Assembly (NCBI GenBank): GCA_946479855.1
Contig: CAMLHL010000058.1
Location: 1 to 18,337 of the forward strand
Reading direction: 5' to 3'
Length of the DNA: 18,337 bases
DNA from: an uncultured Pseudomonadota bacterium
Lineage (GTDB): Bacteria; Pseudomonadota; Gammaproteobacteria; Burkholderiales; Rhodocyclaceae
Shown here: positions 6,491 to 14,076 of the stretch, piece after piece
Numbering within the stretch: the first letter of the stretch is position 1
Layout of the letters: each line of letters opens with the position of its first letter
Notes under the pieces: model-generated
Seen by the model: only the letters and a program-made list of their open reading frames with translations
Database searches by the model: none
What the model was told of the DNA's origin: nothing
Position numbers and translations under genes: made by a program

Positions 6491-7843
6491 CTAGATCGAC
6501 GTCCACAGGAACAGCATGGTCGTGTTGTTGTCGCTGGCCCGGCGGTTGTTGCCATCGCCGTCGATATAGCTGGAACCGCCCATGAAGCGGGTATAACCGG
6601 TGTACTGGATGCCGAGGCGGACATTGGCCCACGGCGCTGCCCAGGAACCTTCCTTGCCCCACGGCGTCCAGTCGGCCTGCAAGATGTAGCCGGCGGTGTT
6701 CGGGCGACCCGACAGCGAATCGGGATTGAGCGTGGCGTTCGCCTTGCCACGACTGTCGAACCAGCCGACGGTGGCGCCCCAGGTCTGGTCGTAGTGATAG
6801 GAACCAGCAGCCCGGAACTGTTCCAGCGAGTTATGCGTATCGCCGCCAGCCAGGGTGTAGTCCAGACGCTGCCATTCCTTCACGTAGCTCGCGTTGGCCG
6901 CAAAGATGTGCTTGCGGTTGCCGAGGTACTGGTAGGAGGCGTCGATGCCGAGATCGCGGTATTTGTCGGCGACGCCCAGGTCGGTGCGATCCGGCTGGAT
7001 GTCGGCAGTGAAACCGAACATGCCGATCGAGAAATTGTCGCGCTTGCGATCCTTGAAATAGGCGACACGGCCGTAGGTGCCGACGCCCTTGAACTTGCCG
7101 ACGTCGTCGGTATTGAAGATGCTCAGGGCCTTCTTGGACAGGTTGTCGTAGAGACCGAGTTCGGCATAGATGCTGTTGTCGTAGAAGGCGTAGGCGTTGG
7201 CCCCCATGACGCCGCCCGCCAGGTTTTCGACCATCGGCGACGGCCCGAAACCGGCATTGAAGTCCGAGGCGGTATAAGGGAAGCGCCACTGGCCGAGCGT
7301 ATTGAACGGATCGGTCAGGGTCGGGTTGGTATTCAGCGACAGGCCCACCGTCATTTCCTTGTCGCCCAGTTTCAGGCTGCGGGCGTAACGCACGTCGGCC
7401 TGGTCGAGCAACATCACCCGGTCGACGCCGGAGTAAGTGACCTGCACGAAGGAACCGATGTTGTCGGCCAGGCGGCCAGCAACGAACAGCGAGGCCTCCT
7501 GCATGGCGACGTTGTCGTTACGACTGAAATTGTCGACCTTGTCGGCGGCCGGTGCATCCTTGGCAGTATGCGTGGCATTGAGCACCATCATCGCCGACAG
7601 CGGCACCTTGCCGTCCTGACCGTCACTATCGGTATAGCCGTTGATCTTGAACTTGATGCCATAGGGCGTCATTTGCGGGCCGTAACCGCCGACGTGGCAG
7701 GCCGCGCATTCCGAGCCGGTCTGCCGGGCATAGCTGGGCACCGCCTGGGCGCTCGGCATTGACGCCGCCAACGCAAGACCTGCGCCGGCCAGGACGGCGA
7801 GATGCCGCAGGATTTTTCTTCGAATTGCAGTCAGGGTACTCAT
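6491..7843 (-). CDS. Outer-membrane porin-cytochrome fusion (Cyc2-like): N-terminal c-type heme plus beta-barrel
   Basis: A 450-residue protein. The signal peptide ends at about residue 34 (SAQA). The mature N-terminus reads VPSYARQTGSECAACH, with the single heme motif CAACH at 46-50, then TPYGIKFKINGYTDSDG. The rest (about 85-450) is alternating hydrophobic/polar, aromatic-rich and glycine-rich sequence typical of a beta-barrel, ending in LFLWTSI. The RQTG..C..CH...(P)YG..FK..GY pattern and overall architecture resemble the Cyc2 family of fused outer-membrane cytochromes, some of which oxidise Fe(II). Whether this one handles iron is unknown. The frame extends to 7963, but the ATG at 7843 is preceded by GAGGAAAG and begins the signal peptide. 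It is divergent from a tetraheme cytochrome gene. Confidence 0.85.
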   Translation of the reverse strand: MSTLTAIRRKILRHLAVLAGAGLALAASMPSAQAVPSYARQTGSECAACHVGGYGPQMTPYGIKFKINGYTDSDGQDGKVPLSAMMVLNATHTAKDAPAADKVDNFSRNDNVAMQEASLFVAGRLADNIGSFVQVTYSGVDRVMLLDQADVRYARSLKLGDKEMTVGLSLNTNPTLTDPFNTLGQWRFPYTASDFNAGFGPSPMVENLAGGVMGANAYAFYDNSIYAELGLYDNLSKKALSIFNTDDVGKFKGVGTYGRVAYFKDRKRDNFSIGMFGFTADIQPDRTDLGVADKYRDLGIDASYQYLGNRKHIFAANASYVKEWQRLDYTLAGGDTHNSLEQFRAAGSYHYDQTWGATVGWFDSRGKANATLNPDSLSGRPNTAGYILQADWTPWGKEGSWAAPWANVRLGIQYTGYTRFMGGSSYIDGDGNNRRASDNNTTMLFLWTSI

Positions 7844-7889
7844 TTCTTTCCTCACCTTTTGATCAAGATGGGCCGATTCTCGGTCGGGA

Positions 7890-7940
7890 AAGCTTGCGAA
7901 TGCCTGACGAATAAAAAAGTCGTCAGGCATTCGCAAGCTT
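7890..7940. repeat. Perfect 21-bp inverted repeat with 9-nt A-rich loop in a divergent promoter region
   Basis: Arms at 7890-7910 and 7920-7940 are exact reverse complements, beginning AAGCTTGCGAATG and ending CATTCGCAAGCTT, around the loop ATAAAAAAG. It lies between the divergent porin-cytochrome and tetraheme cytochrome genes. Neither side is followed by a T-tract, so it is not a usual intrinsic terminator. TCGCAA (7931-7936) also pairs with a nearby TTGCGA (7945-7950). Confidence 0.9.
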
Positions 7941-7982
7941 GGGATTGCGATGATCCGTTCCATTCATTCCATGGAGCACGAC

Positions 7983-8561
7983 ATGAGCAAATCGGATGGT
8001 TCGCATAGCAAGGCAAAATCGCTCTTCAGCCTCGGTGCCTTTGCCCTGCTGCTGGTTGGCGGCATCGTTTTTGCTGGCGGCAAGGTCGCCATCGACCAGA
8101 CCAATACGGTTGAATTCTGTATTTCCTGCCACGAAATGAAGGACAATAACTTCGAGGAATACAAGGACACTATCCACGCCAAGAACCGGACCGGCGTCAA
8201 GGCCATCTGCTCGGACTGCCACGTACCGCATGATTTCATTGGTACGACGATCCGCAAGATCAAGGCGGCCAATGATGTCTTTCACCATGTCGTCGGCACC
8301 GTGGACACCAAGGAAAAATTCGAAGCCCATCGTCTCGAACTGGCCAAACGGGTCTGGCAACGCATGAAGGACACCGACTCCCAGGAATGCAGGCACTGCC
8401 ACGACACCAAGGCCATGGATCCGGAAAAACAGGGAAAAACCGCCCAGAAACAACACCAGAAACTGCTCTCGGGCGAACGGACCTGCATCGACTGCCATTT
8501 CGGCATCGCCCACAAGGAACCCGAAGGCGGGGTGGAACCTCGCGATGTCGTCCAGAACTAG
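7983..8561 (+). CDS. NapC/NirT-type tetraheme cytochrome c, membrane-anchored quinol dehydrogenase
   Basis: A 192-residue protein with one N-terminal membrane anchor (about 13-33) and a periplasmic domain carrying four CxxCH heme motifs: CISCH (46-50), CSDCH (76-80), CRHCH (136-140) and CIDCH (168-172). The spacing in two pairs, the VEFCISCHEM context and the length fit the NapC/NirT/CymA family, which oxidises quinol in the inner membrane and passes electrons to periplasmic partners. ATGs at 7950 and 7971 are in frame, but 7983 has GGAG six bases upstream and gives a normal anchor. No nap or nir reductase gene is adjacent. The nearest redox partners are the divergent soluble cytochrome and porin-cytochrome. 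The two-component genes follow after 35 bp. Confidence 0.9.
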   Translation: MSKSDGSHSKAKSLFSLGAFALLLVGGIVFAGGKVAIDQTNTVEFCISCHEMKDNNFEEYKDTIHAKNRTGVKAICSDCHVPHDFIGTTIRKIKAANDVFHHVVGTVDTKEKFEAHRLELAKRVWQRMKDTDSQECRHCHDTKAMDPEKQGKTAQKQHQKLLSGERTCIDCHFGIAHKEPEGGVEPRDVVQN

Positions 8562-8596
8562 GACTCGGTCTGCTGCACTGATAACCTCGAACTCGT

Positions 8597-9268
8597 ATGC
8601 GGATATTGATTGTTGAAGATGACAACCTCGTGGCCCAAGGCCTCAAGCAGGGGCTCCAGCAGCAGGGTTACACCGTCGACGTCGCCGGGAGCGCCGAAGA
8701 GGCGGCGGTCTGCATACAGACCGAGGCTTTCGATATCGCCCTGGTCGATATCGGGCTGCCCAAGGCCGACGGCCTGCACTTCATCCGGCAGCTCAGGGCT
8801 CGTGGCAATCACCTGCCAGCCCTGATCCTGACCGCCAGCGACAGCATGGACGACACGATCCGCGGCCTAGACGCCGGCGCCGACGATTACATGACCAAGC
8901 CCTACCGCCTGCCGGAAGTGGCGGCCCGGATACGAGCCCTGATCCGTCGCTCGAACGCCATGGCCGACGCCTGCCTGCGCCATGATGGCCTGTGCCTCGA
9001 CACCCGCTCGCGGACGGCGACGCTGAACGAGGAAACCCTGGAGTTGACCAAGCGCGAATGGTCGATCCTCGAAATGCTGTTGATGGCCTCGCCGGCCGTG
9101 TTGAGCAAGGACAAGCTGGTGCAGGGGCTGGCCGGCTGGGATAAGGACATTACGCCGAACGCCATCGAGGTCCATGTTTCGCGCTTGCGGCAAAAGCTGG
9201 CCCCTGGCGCCATCGTCATCCGGACGATCCGCGGCATTGGATACCGTGTCGATGCCCCGCAAAACTGA
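8597..9268 (+). CDS. OmpR/PhoB-type response regulator (QseB/TctD-like)
   Basis: A 223-residue regulator. The receiver domain (1-115) has the acidic pair in VEDDN, phospho-accepting Asp51 in LVDIGLPKADG, Thr79 and Lys101 in DDYMTKPY. The C-terminal winged-helix domain (about 127-221) includes ELTKREWSILEMLL and the recognition region NAIEVHVSRLRQKL, ending IRTIRGIGYRV. It begins 35 bp after the tetraheme cytochrome gene with no obvious separate promoter or strong Shine-Dalgarno, and it overlaps the kinase gene. It therefore appears to belong to one cytochrome/two-component transcript. Target genes are not evident; the adjacent cytochromes are the first candidates. Confidence 0.92.
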   Translation: MRILIVEDDNLVAQGLKQGLQQQGYTVDVAGSAEEAAVCIQTEAFDIALVDIGLPKADGLHFIRQLRARGNHLPALILTASDSMDDTIRGLDAGADDYMTKPYRLPEVAARIRALIRRSNAMADACLRHDGLCLDTRSRTATLNEETLELTKREWSILEMLLMASPAVLSKDKLVQGLAGWDKDITPNAIEVHVSRLRQKLAPGAIVIRTIRGIGYRVDAPQN

Positions 9269-10670
9269 AAGCCCGGCCCGGCGCGCACCGCTGTCCCTCC
9301 GCCAGCGCCTGATCCTGGCGCTGCTGACGCCGATGATCGCAATCCTCGCGATTTCATCCTTTTTCGACTATCGGCTGGCGAAAAAAACGGTGAACGATGC
9401 GCATGACCAGGCGCTCACCGACAACGTCCTCGACCTGGAAGCGCACATCAAGAGCCACAACACTTCCGTCGAAATCGACCTCAGCGAAGAAACCGAGGCC
9501 ATGCTCAGGAGCAACGCGCCCGATACGCTTTATTTTTCGGTGACCGATCCCTCGGGCAAAATCATTGCCGGCGACCACAACCTTCCGGCCTTCACGCTCC
9601 TCAAGGACGAGAAAATTGCACTGCTCGACAGCACCTACCAAGGCCGGCCGGTGCGCGTTGCCACGCATCGTTTGACGGTGGACAACAGCGAATTCAAGAT
9701 CGTCGTCCTCGAAACCACCGAGAAACGCAAGGCGGCCAATCTGCGCATCCTGACCGCGATGATCGTTCCCAATCTGGCCGTCATCCTGGCAACCCTGCTG
9801 ACCATCGTCCTCGGCGTCCGGCAAGGTCTCCTGCCGCTGCAGGTGGTCGAAAACGACATCGCCGCCCGCTCGGCCAACGATCTCCATGAAATCGAACTGA
9901 CCGGCACGCCGGCCGAAATCCGCCCGATGCTCAGCCGCCTGAACCAACTGTTTTCGCTGCTGCGCGATTCGCTCGAAATCCAGCAACGCTTCATTGCCGA
10001 TGCCGCCCACCAGTTGCGCACGCCGCTGGCCGGCTTGCAGACCCAGCTTGACCTGGCCACGGTCGAAGGCGCCTTCAGCAACAATGCTGATCGCCTGCAG
10101 TCGATCGAGGAAGCGACCAGCCGCATCGGCCACTTGCTCAGCCAGTTGCTGGCCTACGCCCGGGCAGAGACGTCGAATCCGGTCAAAGACAGCGTCGAAC
10201 CGGTAGCGCTCGACCGCCTGGTTGAGAATTCCGCCTCGATCTTCCTCGATGCCGCCCTGCTGAAAGAAATCGATCTCGGCTTCGATATCGCCCCGGCAAC
10301 CGTCTCGGGATACCCGTGGATGCTGCAGGAAGCCTTATCCAACCTGATCGACAACGCCATTCGCTACACGCCGGCCGGTGGCATCATCACCGTTCGTTGC
10401 GGCATCGCCGATGGCCAGGCCTTCATCGAAGTCGAGGACAGCGGCCCGGGCATCCCGGAAGCAGAGCGAAAGCGGGTATTCGAGCGTTTCTATCGCATCC
10501 CCGGATCGCCCGGCAATGGCTGCGGGCTCGGCTTTCCCATCGTCAGCGAAATTGCCCAACTGCACGGCGCTACGGTAGAACTGGCCACCGCCCGTCAGGA
10601 CAGCGGCCTGAGCGCCCGCATTCTCTTCGCGAAAAATGCCACTGTGCCGCCAGCGCCGGTCACTTCGTGA
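9252..10670 (+). CDS. Sensor histidine kinase (TctE/QseC-like)
   Basis: A 472-residue kinase. Transmembrane helices at about 19-38 and 167-188 flank a periplasmic domain (40-166) resembling the 2CSK_N sensor domain of TctE-like kinases. After a HAMP-like linker, the H-box FIADAAHQLRTPLAGL holds His253. The ATPase domain shows the N box (SNLIDNAIRYTP, 363-374), G1 (DSGPGI, 396-401) and G2 (GNGCGLG, 421-427). The frame extends upstream, but the ATG at 9252 overlaps the regulator by 17 bases and begins a typical cytosolic basic N-terminus; an in-frame GTG at 9246 is an alternative. The ligand is unknown. TctE relatives sense tricarboxylates, but the periplasmic domain is too variable to carry that over. 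Confidence 0.9.
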   Translation: MPRKTESPARRAPLSLRQRLILALLTPMIAILAISSFFDYRLAKKTVNDAHDQALTDNVLDLEAHIKSHNTSVEIDLSEETEAMLRSNAPDTLYFSVTDPSGKIIAGDHNLPAFTLLKDEKIALLDSTYQGRPVRVATHRLTVDNSEFKIVVLETTEKRKAANLRILTAMIVPNLAVILATLLTIVLGVRQGLLPLQVVENDIAARSANDLHEIELTGTPAEIRPMLSRLNQLFSLLRDSLEIQQRFIADAAHQLRTPLAGLQTQLDLATVEGAFSNNADRLQSIEEATSRIGHLLSQLLAYARAETSNPVKDSVEPVALDRLVENSASIFLDAALLKEIDLGFDIAPATVSGYPWMLQEALSNLIDNAIRYTPAGGIITVRCGIADGQAFIEVEDSGPGIPEAERKRVFERFYRIPGSPGNGCGLGFPIVSEIAQLHGATVELATARQDSGLSARILFAKNATVPPAPVTS

Positions 10671-10818
10671 AACACCGGCCGCCGGCCCCCGGCTGAAAAT
10701 CGGCATTTTCCAGCGTTGACCGTAGCAGGAAGGCGACTCGCCCCGGGTTCCCGGGATCTGGCAAACATCGCCTGCCCCGCCGGGGCTGCCAAGGCAGCAG
10801 CGCCGCAGCGGCAATTCC
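10671..10818. other. Convergent intergenic region with GC-rich inverted repeats
   Basis: No coding sequence was seen. It holds an imperfect hairpin at 10692-10714 (GCTGAAAAT / ATTTTCCAGC, one bulge) and GC-rich repeats CCCC-GCC-GGGG (10775-10785) and GCTGCC-AA-GGCAGC (10785-10798). None is followed by a convincing T-tract. They probably help end the two converging transcripts. Confidence 0.4.
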
Positions 10819-11961
10819 TCAGGGGAGCCGGCCGGCCCAAAGCTCGCAGCCCTGGCGAACGACTTCTTCCAGCGAGCCTTCGCGGGCATAGGCATTGCGA
10901 ACTTCGCTGGCGCCGTTACGGCCTTGCAGGACTTCGGTACGCAGCAGATTGAGCGCTTCGGTCGAACCGAGATCATAGGCATGGACTTCTATGACCGCCA
11001 TGGTGCGCAGGATGTCGTCGCGAATCAGCCGCTGCTCGGCGCCGCCAGGAATGACCACTCTGCCGTCATAGCCGAAACGGCAGGCCTGGAAGCGGTTGAA
11101 GGTATACACCAGGTAATCGTCTTCGTGCGGTTCAACCGGCTTTTCTTCCAGCAGGTAACGCGCCAAAGCCTGGGCATAGGCAGCGATCTGCGCCGCCCGG
11201 TCGACGGTCAACGGCGTATCCATGACGCGCAGTTCAATGGTGCCGAATTCGGGTTTGGGCCGGATGTCCCAGTAAAAATCCTTCATGCTCTTGACGACGC
11301 CAGTGGCGATCATCTTGCGGTAGTAAGCGGCAAAGTCATCCCAGCACAGCACGAACGGGGCGCGCCCGCTAAGCGGGAAGGCAAAGACCGAATTGAGACG
11401 GGCCGACTGGAAGCCGGTGTCGATCCCCTGCACGAACGGCGATGCCGCCGACAGCGCGATCAGATGTGGAATATAGCGATTGAAGGCATGCAGCAACCAG
11501 AGCGCCTTGTCCGGGCAGGCGCAGCCGATATGGACATGCTGGCCGAAAATAGTGAATTGCTTGGCCAGATAGCCATAGAGTTGCGACAGGTGATGAAAGC
11601 GTGGCGCATCGAAAATGGCTTGCCGCCCCCAGTGCTGGAAGGGGTGGGTGCCGCCGCCAGAAAGCAAAATGCCGAGGCGGTCCGCCTGATGGACAAGGAC
11701 ATTGCGGATACTGCGCAACTGGCCAAGGGCATCGTTGTAATCGACACAGATCCCGGTCGACAACTCGATCATTGAATCGGTAATTTCCGGTTTGACATCA
11801 CCCGGATGTTCGCGGTTAGTCATCTCGCGCAGCAAATCGGGCGCCGCCCCGAGCAGATCGTAGTCCTGGCTGCTGACAATCTGCAATTCGAGTTCGATGC
11901 CCAGGGTCAGCGCCGCAGACTGCGAGAATTTCCCCAGTTCGTATTCGGTATCGTCACCCAC
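10819..11961 (-). CDS. GCS2-family (YbdK-type) carboxylate-amine ligase, glutamate-cysteine ligase-like
   Basis: A 380-residue cytoplasmic enzyme, close in size to E. coli YbdK. Family marks are [10 protein letters not shown] (20-29, metal/glutamate binding), [14 protein letters not shown] (57-70), SGGGTHPF (101-108), GQHVHIG (140-146) and the later [10 protein letters not shown] segment. GCS2 enzymes join the gamma-carboxylate of glutamate to an amine in an ATP-dependent way. YbdK types are weak gamma-glutamylcysteine synthetases, and their true substrate is often unknown. The start is GTG at 11961 with GGAG six bases upstream. It overlaps the 3' end of the antiporter gene by eight bases, so the two are coupled. 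The divergent gene beyond the antiporter encodes a gamma-glutamyl hydrolase-like enzyme. Confidence 0.87.
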   Translation of the reverse strand: MGDDTEYELGKFSQSAALTLGIELELQIVSSQDYDLLGAAPDLLREMTNREHPGDVKPEITDSMIELSTGICVDYNDALGQLRSIRNVLVHQADRLGILLSGGGTHPFQHWGRQAIFDAPRFHHLSQLYGYLAKQFTIFGQHVHIGCACPDKALWLLHAFNRYIPHLIALSAASPFVQGIDTGFQSARLNSVFAFPLSGRAPFVLCWDDFAAYYRKMIATGVVKSMKDFYWDIRPKPEFGTIELRVMDTPLTVDRAAQIAAYAQALARYLLEEKPVEPHEDDYLVYTFNRFQACRFGYDGRVVIPGGAEQRLIRDDILRTMAVIEVHAYDLGSTEALNLLRTEVLQGRNGASEVRNAYAREGSLEEVVRQGCELWAGRLP

Positions 11962-13159
11962 GATGCTCTCCGCTCCATTTTAGGCACAGCGCGACGATGA
12001 CCGGGCCCAGCAGTTCCATGATCGCTGCGGCGCTCATCGCGACCGGTACCAGGGTTCCTTGCAGCTCTGGATAGAATCGACCGACATCGGCTGCCGCCAC
12101 CATCACCGGTCCGGCCGTCGGCGACAGGGCCAGACCGAGCAACAGCCCCTGACGCCAACTGATTCCGGCCGGCCGTGCGAGCATCAGCACACCGCACAGC
12201 TTGGCCAGACTGCGCGCCCCGATTAGTACCAGAGCGAGGATGCCCCCGGTCAGGAGATGCTCGATCTTGATCTGCATGCCGACCACCAGGAAGAGCATGA
12301 CCACCAGCACCCCGCCGACTGAGCCGAAATGCCGGGGAAAGACCCAGGCCCGGGACGTGCCGTTACGCAGGACGAGGCCGGCGAAAAGCATGCACAGCGT
12401 GACCGGCAAGCGCAGCGCCTCGATCAGGCCAATTGTCATCAGCACCAGGCCAAGGAGAACGATGGAGGCGTATTCGTCGCGCATTTTTTTCAGCCAGCGA
12501 TCCACACCGCTGATCGCCTCGGCCAGCAATTTACCGACCAGCAGTCCGGCGCCGAGCAAATAGAGCGGATGCGAGATCGCCAGCGCCCAGTCGCCGCTAT
12601 AGTGCTGGTGCAGCCCCCCGGTCACCAGGTGGACCGTGACCACGGCATAGATGGTGTTCAATGCCGTCAACACCAGCAGGCGGGTGCTGACCTGCCCCTG
12701 TGCCTTGCTTTCGGCCACCACCCGCATGATTACGGCGGGCGATGAGGCCATGCCGATCGCACCGAGCAGCACGGCCGGCACGGTGCTCAAGCCCAGATAG
12801 CGGCTGACGGCGAAAACCGCGCCCAGGGCGGCCAGCGATTCGCAGAGGCTGGTCAGCAACAGCCAGCGATTGTGCCGCAGCCAGCGCAGATCAACCCGGC
12901 TCCCCAGCTCGAGCAGGAGGATGGCCAGTGCGACGTTCAACCCCCAGCGCAACCATTCGCTGTGTTCGGCGATCAAGGGGTCACCGGCCAGCGCAGCGAC
13001 CAGCATGCCGACTACCGGGTAAGCCGTTATCCGGGGCAACCCCAGATGCTGCCTGACCCATTCACCGGCCAAGGCTGCCCCGACGACTGCCAGAGCGATC
13101 CACAGCAGCGGGCTGAAGCTCGGTGGCCAGTCGGGCAGGAAGAAAGCAGCGTTTTCCAT
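11954..13159 (-). CDS. CPA2-type cation:proton antiporter (KefB-like membrane domain only)
   Basis: A 401-residue protein composed almost entirely of hydrophobic helices, about 11-13 in number. The segment [15 protein letters not shown] (81-95) is the CPA2 form of the LLFxxGLExD motif, and [15 protein letters not shown] (133-147) matches the conserved SS-x-AV helix. The protein ends after the membrane domain: the cytosolic TrkA-N/RCK domain that gates KefB and KefC is absent. At the place where many relatives carry acidic residues, the sequence reads [10 protein letters not shown] (164-173), so ion coupling may differ; this is tentative. The frame extends to 13219, but ATG 13159 has GGGGGAG upstream. 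It overlaps the ligase gene downstream. Confidence 0.85.
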   Translation of the reverse strand: MENAAFFLPDWPPSFSPLLWIALAVVGAALAGEWVRQHLGLPRITAYPVVGMLVAALAGDPLIAEHSEWLRWGLNVALAILLLELGSRVDLRWLRHNRWLLLTSLCESLAALGAVFAVSRYLGLSTVPAVLLGAIGMASSPAVIMRVVAESKAQGQVSTRLLVLTALNTIYAVVTVHLVTGGLHQHYSGDWALAISHPLYLLGAGLLVGKLLAEAISGVDRWLKKMRDEYASIVLLGLVLMTIGLIEALRLPVTLCMLFAGLVLRNGTSRAWVFPRHFGSVGGVLVVMLFLVVGMQIKIEHLLTGGILALVLIGARSLAKLCGVLMLARPAGISWRQGLLLGLALSPTAGPVMVAAADVGRFYPELQGTLVPVAMSAAAIMELLGPVIVALCLKWSGEHRG

Positions 13160-13248
13160 CTCAGGCTCCCCCAGGGTTGCCGCCCCCGGCCGAGAGGCAG
13201 AGAATGGGGCTGTTGACATACTGCCCTATTCCGGGCCGGAGGTTCATC

Positions 13249-14031
13249 ATGAAACGTACGCTCAAGATCGGCTTGTCGGCTCGCCTGTTGCACCCGCGGC
13301 CAGGCGGGACAGGCATGGAAAGCAAGACGCTCCAGTACCTCGAACAATCGGTTGCGCAGTGGATCATGGCCCGGGACGTGCTGGTCTTCATGATTCCCTC
13401 CATTACTCAGGACGGCATGCTGAATCGTAGCGCAATTCGTTTGAGCGATTATGCCAAGAATCTCGATGGACTGGTTCTCCAGGGTGGCACCGATATCAAT
13501 CCGGCCGCCTACGGCGAAGTGGAAATGCGCCCGGAATGGGCGGGCGACCGGACCCGCGACATGTATGAGATGGAATTGCTGCATGAATTCCTCGAAATCG
13601 GCAAGCCGGTCTTCGGGATTTGCCGTGGCGCCCAGTTGATCAACGTTGCCATGGGCGGCTCGCTCTATCAGGATATTGCGTCGCAGATTCCGGAATCCAT
13701 TGTCCATCTCGCCGAGGCCTATGACCGGCATGCCCATGAGATCACCTTTGAGCCGGGCGGCTTACTGGAAAAACGTTTGGGAAACGCCGAGCAACGGAAG
13801 ATCATCTCGATTCACCATCAGGGCATCCGCACTGTCGGCCGTGACTTGGCCGTCGAAGCGCGGGCGGCCGGCGACGGCATGATCGAGGCGATTCGCGGCA
13901 CCGGTCGTAATTTCCTGCTGGGCGTGCAGTGGCACCCGGAATTCCGGCGACCCAGCGACGAGGACGTGCTCGACTGCCTGCCCTTGCTCGAGGCTTTTCT
14001 CGATGCCACTCGCAACCGGCGCTGGTTATAG
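13249..14031 (+). CDS. Class I glutamine amidotransferase-like hydrolase (peptidase C26, gamma-glutamyl-GABA hydrolase family)
   Basis: A 260-residue enzyme. GATase-1 features are QGGTDINPAAYGE (78-90), the nucleophile Cys125 in FGICRGAQ, and the His229/Glu231 pair in VQWHPEF. SIHHQGI (187-193) is also typical of PuuD-like hydrolases, which split gamma-glutamyl bonds in putrescine breakdown and related paths. No other puu gene is nearby. The frame extends back to 13123, but the ATG at 13249 is preceded by GGAGG at 13238-13242 with ideal spacing. It is divergent from the CPA2 antiporter/GCS2 ligase operon, hinting that a gamma-glutamyl compound made by the ligase might be hydrolysed here. That link is inference. 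Confidence 0.88.
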   Translation: MKRTLKIGLSARLLHPRPGGTGMESKTLQYLEQSVAQWIMARDVLVFMIPSITQDGMLNRSAIRLSDYAKNLDGLVLQGGTDINPAAYGEVEMRPEWAGDRTRDMYEMELLHEFLEIGKPVFGICRGAQLINVAMGGSLYQDIASQIPESIVHLAEAYDRHAHEITFEPGGLLEKRLGNAEQRKIISIHHQGIRTVGRDLAVEARAAGDGMIEAIRGTGRNFLLGVQWHPEFRRPSDEDVLDCLPLLEAFLDATRNRRWL

Positions 14032-14065
14032 CAGGAGGGATGCGGAATCGCCGCACCAGCCCTGC
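14031..14065. terminator. Imperfect GC-rich hairpin between convergent genes
   Basis: Arms at 14031-14045 and 14051-14065 pair at 11 of 15 positions around AATCG, with a perfect TGCGG/CCGCA inner stem. It lies between the stops of the C26 hydrolase and the convergent antiporter. There is no clear T-tract, so the terminator role is tentative. Confidence 0.3.
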
Positions 14066-14076
14066 CTGCAACCTAG

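Noticed and set aside
6491..7843. Calling the porin-cytochrome an iron oxidase (Cyc2 sensu stricto)
   Set aside because: The architecture and N-terminal motif are Cyc2-like, but similar fusions occur in non-iron-oxidising bacteria, and no iron-specific feature can be read from sequence.
7859..7866. TTGATCAA as an FNR site upstream of the porin-cytochrome gene
   Set aside because: The two half-sites lack the 4-bp spacer, and the spaced alternative TTGAT-CAAG-ATGGG matches only the left half well.
13213..13218. TTGACA as a -35 element for the C26 hydrolase
   Set aside because: The hexamer is perfect, but no acceptable -10 lies 16-18 bp downstream, so no promoter can be supported.
13249..14031. 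Naming the C26 hydrolase puuD
   Set aside because: The catalytic motifs fit, but no other putrescine-utilisation gene is nearby, so the specific role cannot be assigned.
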